From: an uncultured Dehalococcoidia bacterium
GTDB taxonomy: Bacteria; Chloroflexota; Dehalococcoidia; Lucifugimonadales; GCA-2712585
Length of the DNA: 64,000 nucleotides
Direction of reading: 5' to 3'
NCBI GenBank assembly: GCA_958295715.1
Contig: OY282371.1
Span: 1,125,183-1,189,182, forward strand
Shown here: one piece after another, positions 59,564-64,000 of the stretch
Layout: each line of letters starts with the position of its first letter
Position numbering within the stretch: position 1 is the first letter of the stretch
Notes under the pieces: generated by a model
Database searches by the model: none
Seen by the model: only the letters and a program-made list of their open reading frames with translations
Told to the model about the DNA's origin: nothing
Program-made: the position numbers and the translations under genes

Positions 59564-60210
59564 CGGCCAGGCGCCTGCGCCCTCTGCCCCCCGTCCCTAC
59601 ATCCCCACCTCTCGCCACTGCGACCCCCTATCCGTCATTCCCGCCTCCCCTTCCGTCATTCCCGCGCAGGCGGGAAGGGCGCGCGCGCCCACTTAGGTTT
59701 TGAGGAGGGCCGGTTCTGCGTTGCGGCTCTTGGTTGGCGCCGTCCCTGCGCAAACAGGCGACCCCGGTCACGCCCGCCTCTCCCCCTCTTTTCCGTCATT
59801 CCCGCTCCCTGTCCTCGTCATTCCCGCGCAGGCGGGAAGGGCGCGTGTGCCCATTTATGTTTTGAAGAGGGTCGGTTCTGCGTTGGAGGCCTGGCGCCAC
59901 TATCCGCATTCCCACACCCCTTTCCGTCATTCCCGCGCAGGCGGGAATCCATCCCCATCCCCCGATGCGTTGGCAACCGCACATCGGCGCGCGCCGTTCC
60001 CCCGCAACCACACCGCCCCTCTCGTCAAGGGAGAGTGGTGGCGGCGATGAGAGTATCTCGGTGATGAATCGGCAGGCGGGAAGATGGATTCCCGCCTGCG
60101 CGGGAATGACTGGAAGGGGGGTCGGGAGGGGCAACGTGTGCCCACTTAGTTTTGAAGAGCGTTGGTCCTACGTTGTGAGCTTCCTGGATTCCCGTTTTCA
60201 CGGGAATGAC
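59564..60210. repeat. Composite and dRS3-like repeats between hisB and purS
   Basis: Palindromes lie at 59658-59677 (ending GGGAAG), 59820-59839 (same), 59939-59958, 60088-60107 and 60188-60207, with half units at about 59636 and 59797. The composite continuation (GGGCGCG-CGCCC, ACTTAGGTTTTGA, GGTTCTGCGTTG) follows 59677 and 59839. Its right half with CTTCCTGG and a GTTTTCAC-type palindrome is at 60135-60207. Convergent intergenic region; no gene seen. Confidence 0.87.
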
Positions 60211-60222
60211 GGATAAGAGGCG

Positions 60223-60498
60223 TTAGGGGGGTGGCCCCTCCCCCTCATCCACCGCGCTGAGCCGGTAGGAAAAGTCCTCAATCACAGGGTTGGCCAACAG
60301 CTTGTCGCACATGCCTTGGACCTGCTCCTCGGCGTCCGAGAGGCTGGGCGCGTCCAGCAGGGCCTCAATGCGCTTGCCCACCCTGACGCTCCGCAGCGAA
60401 TCGAACCCCAGGGTCTTCAGACCGGCCAACACCGTCTGCCCCTGGGGGTCGTTGACGGTGGGCTTCAGGGTAACGTAAATCTCGGCCAGATACCGCAA
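60223..60498 (-). CDS. purS: Phosphoribosylformylglycinamidine synthase subunit PurS
   Basis: 91 residues from a TTG at 60498, giving MRYLAEIYVTLKPTVNDPQG, the standard PurS N-terminus. FDSLRSVRVGKRIEALLDA follows, and LLANPVIEDFSYRL is at the end. A longer frame upstream overlaps the DUF3105 gene and is not PurS-like. PurS bridges PurL and PurQ in the FGAM synthase complex. The stop is followed by repeats, so purQ and purL are not immediately downstream, which is unusual. Confidence 0.9.
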   Translation of the reverse strand: MRYLAEIYVTLKPTVNDPQGQTVLAGLKTLGFDSLRSVRVGKRIEALLDAPSLSDAEEQVQGMCDKLLANPVIEDFSYRLSAVDEGEGPPP

Positions 60499-60500
60499 GC

Positions 60501-61214
60501 CTAGCTCATGAAGTCGCCGCAGGGTATCGACTCCACCCCCGAGTTGTTGCGGTGAGCGTCGTAGAAGGCCCGGATGCGCTCCTCGCCCTCGCCCTGGAAC
60601 TGGAATCTGTCCAACCATCTCCACGCGGTCAGGACCACCTCGCCCTCAGCTATCTTCGAGTACGGGTGCAGTATCATCCAGCTTCTCCTGCCGGGGAGAC
60701 CCCTGGCTATCTCCCTCAACCGCTCAATCTCCGCATCGTCACTCAGGTTGTAGCTGATGATTACCTGGCCGTGCTCCATGTTGTGGACTATCTGCTCATC
60801 CGGCAGTTCCTCTTGAAAGATGCCGCACCCCGCCCATCCAATGCCCCAGTGAGGCCCGGAGGTCGGCGGCGTGGAGTTGTAGGTTCCTTCAAAATCGGTT
60901 CCTTGCGGAATGTGGTTGCTGGGCGGGTAGATAAGGGGCATGGCGGCTATGCGCTGCCCCACCTCGTCGCCCGTGCCGGTTCCACCCCCGCCGCCGCCGG
61001 TGCCGGCGAAACCCTGCACCACAAAGCTGGCGATGATGGCCGCGGCGAACAGCGTCAGGGCGATATAAAGCCCCCAACGCCTAACCTTCTTCCAGGTGCG
61101 AGGGCGTATCTTGGGTTTGGAGCCGCCGCTTGAGGACTGGGAGGAAGGGCCTCTGGACCGGTTTGGCGAGTGGCGGCCGCGCCTGTTCCTGTTGCGCCTA
61201 CTGCTTTCAGGCAA
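60501..61214 (-). CDS. DUF3105 membrane-anchored protein
   Basis: 237 residues. A very basic, serine-rich N-terminus (about 1-45) is followed by one membrane helix at about 48-68, a glycine linker, and a DUF3105 domain with YNSTPPTSGPHWG, QIVHNMEHGQVIISYN and the downstream PYSKIAEGEVVLTAW. The His and Cys residues could bind metal or heme. Function is unknown. It lies between purC and purS with gaps of 15 and 2 nt, an odd companion for purine genes. Confidence 0.85.
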   Translation of the reverse strand: MPESSRRNRNRRGRHSPNRSRGPSSQSSSGGSKPKIRPRTWKKVRRWGLYIALTLFAAAIIASFVVQGFAGTGGGGGGTGTGDEVGQRIAAMPLIYPPSNHIPQGTDFEGTYNSTPPTSGPHWGIGWAGCGIFQEELPDEQIVHNMEHGQVIISYNLSDDAEIERLREIARGLPGRRSWMILHPYSKIAEGEVVLTAWRWLDRFQFQGEGEERIRAFYDAHRNNSGVESIPCGDFMS

Positions 61215-61229
61215 TTTGGATGCTCCTCC

Positions 61230-62135
61230 TCAACTCGTAAGCTCCTGGCCCGTGAGCCGGCGGTAGGCCTCCCGGTAGCGGTCGGCGGTCCTCTCCACCA
61301 CGTCATCCGGCAGGGCCGGGGCGGGCGGCTCCCGGTCCCAACCCTGGTCTATCAGCCAGTCCCGCACGTACTGCTTGTCGAAGTTGGGCTGCGACTGGCC
61401 GGGCCGGTATCCCTCGGCGTCCCAAAAGCGGCTGGAGTCGGGCGTGAATATCTCGTCAATCAGCGTTAGTTCCCCGTCAATATAGCCAAACTCCAACTTG
61501 GTGTCGGCAAGAATGATGCCCCTCCCGGCGGCGTAGTCGCGGGCGAACCGGTACACCGCGAGGCTCTTCTCCTCCAGGTCGCGGGCGGTCTCCACCCCAA
61601 CCATCCCCTCCACCTCTGCGATGCTGATGTTCTCGTCGTGGCCCTCCTCGGCCTTGGTGGTGGGCGTAAAGAAGGGCTCGGGGAACATCTGCCCCTCGAG
61701 GAGGCCGCCGGGCATGGTCTTTCCAAACACAGTCCCATTCTTCCGGTACTCGGCCCACGCCGACCCCGCCAGGTAGCCCCTAACGATGCACTCCACGTCC
61801 ACCCTCTCGGCCCTGCGGACAATCATCGCGCGGCTCGCTATCTCCGGGGGGACGCTGCCAAGGGGGGAGTCATCGGGAAGGGCGCCGGGGTCGTCTCCCA
61901 AGGCTATGAGGTGGTTGGGGACGAGGTGGGCCGTTTCGTTGAACCAGAAGGCCGACATGCGGCTGAGGACCACACCCTTGCCGGGTATGCCCGTGGGCAG
62001 GACCACGTCGAAGGCGGATATGCGGTCAGAGGCCACCATGAAGAGGCGCCCGCCGCCCAGGTCGTAGGTGTCCCTGACCTTGCCCCGGTACAGGCGGTTG
62101 GGCAGTTGCGTTTCCAGTATAGACTCTCTGTTCAT
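61230..62135 (-). CDS. purC: SAICAR synthetase
   Basis: 301 residues from the ATG at 62135, whose upstream GGAAGGTGAT is a strong ribosome-binding site. A TTG four codons earlier falls within that site. It has YRGKVRDTYDLGGGRLFMVA, SDRISAFDVVLP, ECIVRGYLAGSAW, LADTKLEFGYIDGELTLIDE and FTPDSSRFWD. It joins CAIR and aspartate. The length corresponds to the longer PurC type also seen in eukaryote-like and many Chloroflexi sequences. 30 nt after purB. Confidence 0.95.
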   Translation of the reverse strand: MNRESILETQLPNRLYRGKVRDTYDLGGGRLFMVASDRISAFDVVLPTGIPGKGVVLSRMSAFWFNETAHLVPNHLIALGDDPGALPDDSPLGSVPPEIASRAMIVRRAERVDVECIVRGYLAGSAWAEYRKNGTVFGKTMPGGLLEGQMFPEPFFTPTTKAEEGHDENISIAEVEGMVGVETARDLEEKSLAVYRFARDYAAGRGIILADTKLEFGYIDGELTLIDEIFTPDSSRFWDAEGYRPGQSQPNFDKQYVRDWLIDQGWDREPPAPALPDDVVERTADRYREAYRRLTGQELTS

Positions 62136-62165
62136 ATCACCTTCCAAAACGGTTTTTTGACGGGA

Positions 62166-63479
62166 CTAGGACCCGGCGGCCGCCAGGCCCTGAAGTCCCA
62201 ACCGGTGAAACACGTCGTCCACGTACTTTACATAGTAACCGTAGTCAAAGACAGCGTCTAGTTCCGCCGCCGACATGACGGAGGAGACCTCCTCGTCTCG
62301 CCGCGCCAGGTCCGGGAAGGCGCCGCCCTCGTCCCAGGCCTGCATTGAGCGCGTCTGCACTATCTTGTAGGCCCGCTCCCGCGCGAGTCCCTTCTCCACC
62401 AGGGCCAGCATCAGCCGTTGGCTGAACACCAGCCCGCCGGAGCTCTCCATGTTGCGCCTCATCCGCTCAGGATAGACCTTGAGTCCACGGATGACGCCGG
62501 TGAACAGGTCCAAAACGTAGTCGAGGGCCAGGCAGGAGTCCGGCAATATGACGCGCTCCGCCGAGGAGTGGCTGATGTCCCGCTCGTGCCACAGGGCCAC
62601 GTTTTCCAGGGCCGTGACGGCGTTGCCGCGGATGAGGCGGGCCAGCCCGCACACCCTTTCGCTAAGCTCCGGGTTCCGCTTGTGGGGCATGGAGGAGGAA
62701 CCCGTTTGCCCCTCGCCGAAAGGCTCCTCCACCTCCCTGACCTCGGTGCGCTGGAGGGAGCGTATCTCGGTGGCGAACTTCTCAAGGGACGCGGACATCA
62801 GGGCCAAGGTGGTCACGAAGTGGGCGTGGCGGTCTCGCTGCAACACCTGGTTGGAAACCGGCGCCGGCCTCAGTCCCAGCCGCCTGCACACCGACTCCTC
62901 GATGGCCGGCGGGGCCGTGGCGTGAGTGCCGACGGCGCCGGATATCTTGCCCACCGCCGCGCCGTCCCGCGCCGCCCTCAGCCGCTCCTGCTGACGCCGC
63001 ATCTCGTCCCACCATAGGGCCATCTTCAGGCCGAAGGTGATGGGCTCGGCGTGGATCCCGTGAGTCCTGCCCATCATTGGCGTATGCTTGTGGGCCAGGG
63101 CCTGGGAAAGGATCGCCTCCGAAAGCAGGGCCGCTTCCTCCAGCAGGAGGTCGGCGGCCTCCACCATTTGGAGGCTCAAGGCGGTGTCCAGAACGTCGCT
63201 TGAGGTAAGCCCCAGATGCACCCAACGGCCCTCGTCGCCCAGCCCGGACGTGACCGAGTGGAGGAAGGCGGTGACGTCGTGGCGGGTGCGGTGAAAGGCC
63301 TCATCCATCAACTGCTGGTCGAAGGAGGCGCGGCGGAGCTTAACCATGTCCTCGGCGGGGATGACCCCGGCCTCCGTCCACGCCTCGCAGACGGCAAGCT
63401 CAACCTGAAGCCACCGGCCATGCTTGCTCTCGTCGGACCAGACGGCCTTCATCCTGGGCCGGGAGTATCGCTCAATCAC
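62166..63479 (-). CDS. purB: Adenylosuccinate lyase
   Basis: 437 residues from a GTG at 63479 that overlaps the upstream HAD gene's stop (GTGA). It has RYSRPRMKAVWSDESKH, HDVTAFLHSV, HLGLTSSDVLDTALSLQ, MGRTHGIHAEPITFG with the catalytic His, and the superfamily signature GSSSMPHKRNPE. It acts at two steps of purine synthesis, cleaving fumarate from SAICAR and adenylosuccinate. Its product context with purC next door is direct. Confidence 0.96.
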   Translation of the reverse strand: MIERYSRPRMKAVWSDESKHGRWLQVELAVCEAWTEAGVIPAEDMVKLRRASFDQQLMDEAFHRTRHDVTAFLHSVTSGLGDEGRWVHLGLTSSDVLDTALSLQMVEAADLLLEEAALLSEAILSQALAHKHTPMMGRTHGIHAEPITFGLKMALWWDEMRRQQERLRAARDGAAVGKISGAVGTHATAPPAIEESVCRRLGLRPAPVSNQVLQRDRHAHFVTTLALMSASLEKFATEIRSLQRTEVREVEEPFGEGQTGSSSMPHKRNPELSERVCGLARLIRGNAVTALENVALWHERDISHSSAERVILPDSCLALDYVLDLFTGVIRGLKVYPERMRRNMESSGGLVFSQRLMLALVEKGLARERAYKIVQTRSMQAWDEGGAFPDLARRDEEVSSVMSAAELDAVFDYGYYVKYVDDVFHRLGLQGLAAAGS

Positions 63480-64000
63480 CGCCGCGGCTCCTCACGCCCC
63501 GCGTTTTCAAAGGCGTCCAGCGACTCTATCACCTTGGAGAAGTCGGTGAGCGGGACGTAGGGCTGCCCCTTTTCCCGCCGGCTCTCCTCAAGGAAGCGGA
63601 GGGCGAACACCGCGTCGGCCTTCTCCGCAGGGCAGATGTCCGTCTTGCCGTCGCCGGCGAACAGAATCTTGTGGCCCCTGCGCCTGTACCGTTCCAGCAC
63701 AAGACACTTGCAGTTGCCCGGCTGCCAACACCCGCTCCAGGTGTAGCGGTAGGTGAAGTTGATGCCCGCGCCGGTGAACTCGGTGTCCACGGCGTAACAC
63801 GAAATAGACTCCATCCCCTCGCGCTCCAAGAGGGCCTGGACGTAGAAGTCAAGCCCCATGCTGGCGATGGCCAGGGGGATGTTGGACCTACGGCACCGCT
63901 CATACAGGGCCTTGAAGCCGGGCCGGAGGGTGGCCCGCTCCTTCACCAGGTCCTTCATGGCCTCCCGTCCCACCGTGACGGTCTGAAAGGCCAACTCCTG
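63476..64000 (-). CDS. HAD-IB phosphatase, MtnX-like, N-terminus outside window
   Basis: The visible C-terminal ~175 residues contain LRPGFKALYERCRRSNIPLA, the motif II Ser in AIASMGLDFYV, Lys in a later loop, and the acidic motif III FAGDGKTDICPAEKADAVFA. The DxDxT nucleophile motif should lie upstream of position 64000, so the gene is truncated by the window edge and not by mutation. A cluster of Cys residues (SGCWQPGNCKCLVL) is like that in MtnX/PHOSPHO-type enzymes. The substrate cannot be assigned. It is translationally coupled to purB. Confidence 0.82.
   Translation of the reverse strand, partial: QELAFQTVTVGREAMKDLVKERATLRPGFKALYERCRRSNIPLAIASMGLDFYVQALLEREGMESISCYAVDTEFTGAGINFTYRYTWSGCWQPGNCKCLVLERYRRRGHKILFAGDGKTDICPAEKADAVFALRFLEESRREKGQPYVPLTDFSKVIESLDAFENAGREEPRR

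Overview
The window is high-GC bacterial chromosomal DNA carrying about 50 protein genes. I see no rRNA, tRNA, CRISPR array, transposase, phage gene or plasmid gene. The gene content (several NHL beta-propellers, DUF1800 proteins, PuuE-type deacetylase-fold enzymes, ACMSD-like amidohydrolases, a UPF0182 membrane protein, YvcK, an ECF sigma with an RskA-type anti-sigma, TreT, and a HisZ-led his operon) and the frequent TTG/GTG starts suggest an uncultivated Chloroflexota lineage such as Dehalococcoidia/SAR202. That placement is inference from gene content, not from a marker gene.

Layout. 1-3 kb: a partial amidohydrolase, a lone NHL protein and an SDR. 3-5.5 kb, 13.7-16.2 kb and 30.9-33.4 kb: three paralogous two-gene cassettes, each DUF1800 followed by an NHL beta-propeller, each with its own recognisable promoter. 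5.6-10.9 kb: an operon of three PuuE-like CE4-fold enzymes with an imidazolonepropionase-like amidohydrolase. 11.3-13.5 kb: an UppP-like phosphatase and an amidase. 16.3-18.6 kb: a tandem pair of HsdR-N-like PD-(D/E)XK proteins. 18.8-22.7 kb: acyl-CoA dehydrogenase, MaoC hydratase, ornithine cyclodeaminase-like protein and an amidohydrolase. 23.6-27.3 kb: a GT20 synthase and TreT (trehalose or glucosyl-solute synthesis). 27.4-30 kb: a SirB1-like protein and the ECF sigma/anti-sigma pair. 33.7-39.2 kb: ProS, a metal-type deacetylase and UPF0182. 39.5-42 kb: a nuclease-like orphan and a small-membrane-protein locus that has undergone segmental duplication. 42-45.8 kb: GT2, GlmS and YvcK (envelope precursor metabolism). 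46.6-53 kb: epimerase, MgtE, cupin, BirA and two SDRs, one of which has lost its catalytic residues. 53.3-59.6 kb: hisZ-hisG-(Zn-PLC-like)-hisD-hisC-hisB. 60.2-64 kb: purS, a DUF3105 protein, purC, purB and a HAD phosphatase, all on the minus strand.

Almost every long intergenic gap is filled with copies of a 20-bp palindrome, ATTCCC-N8-GGGAAT, of the same form as the dRS3 repeat of Neisseria. I counted close to 40, including variants. Some are assembled into longer composite units with a second GC-only palindrome. None lies inside a confidently called gene.

The strongest candidates for undescribed biology are the triplicated DUF1800-NHL cassette, the PuuE-like/amidohydrolase operon, the SDR pair with a pseudo-enzyme partner, and the dRS3-like mosaic repeats.
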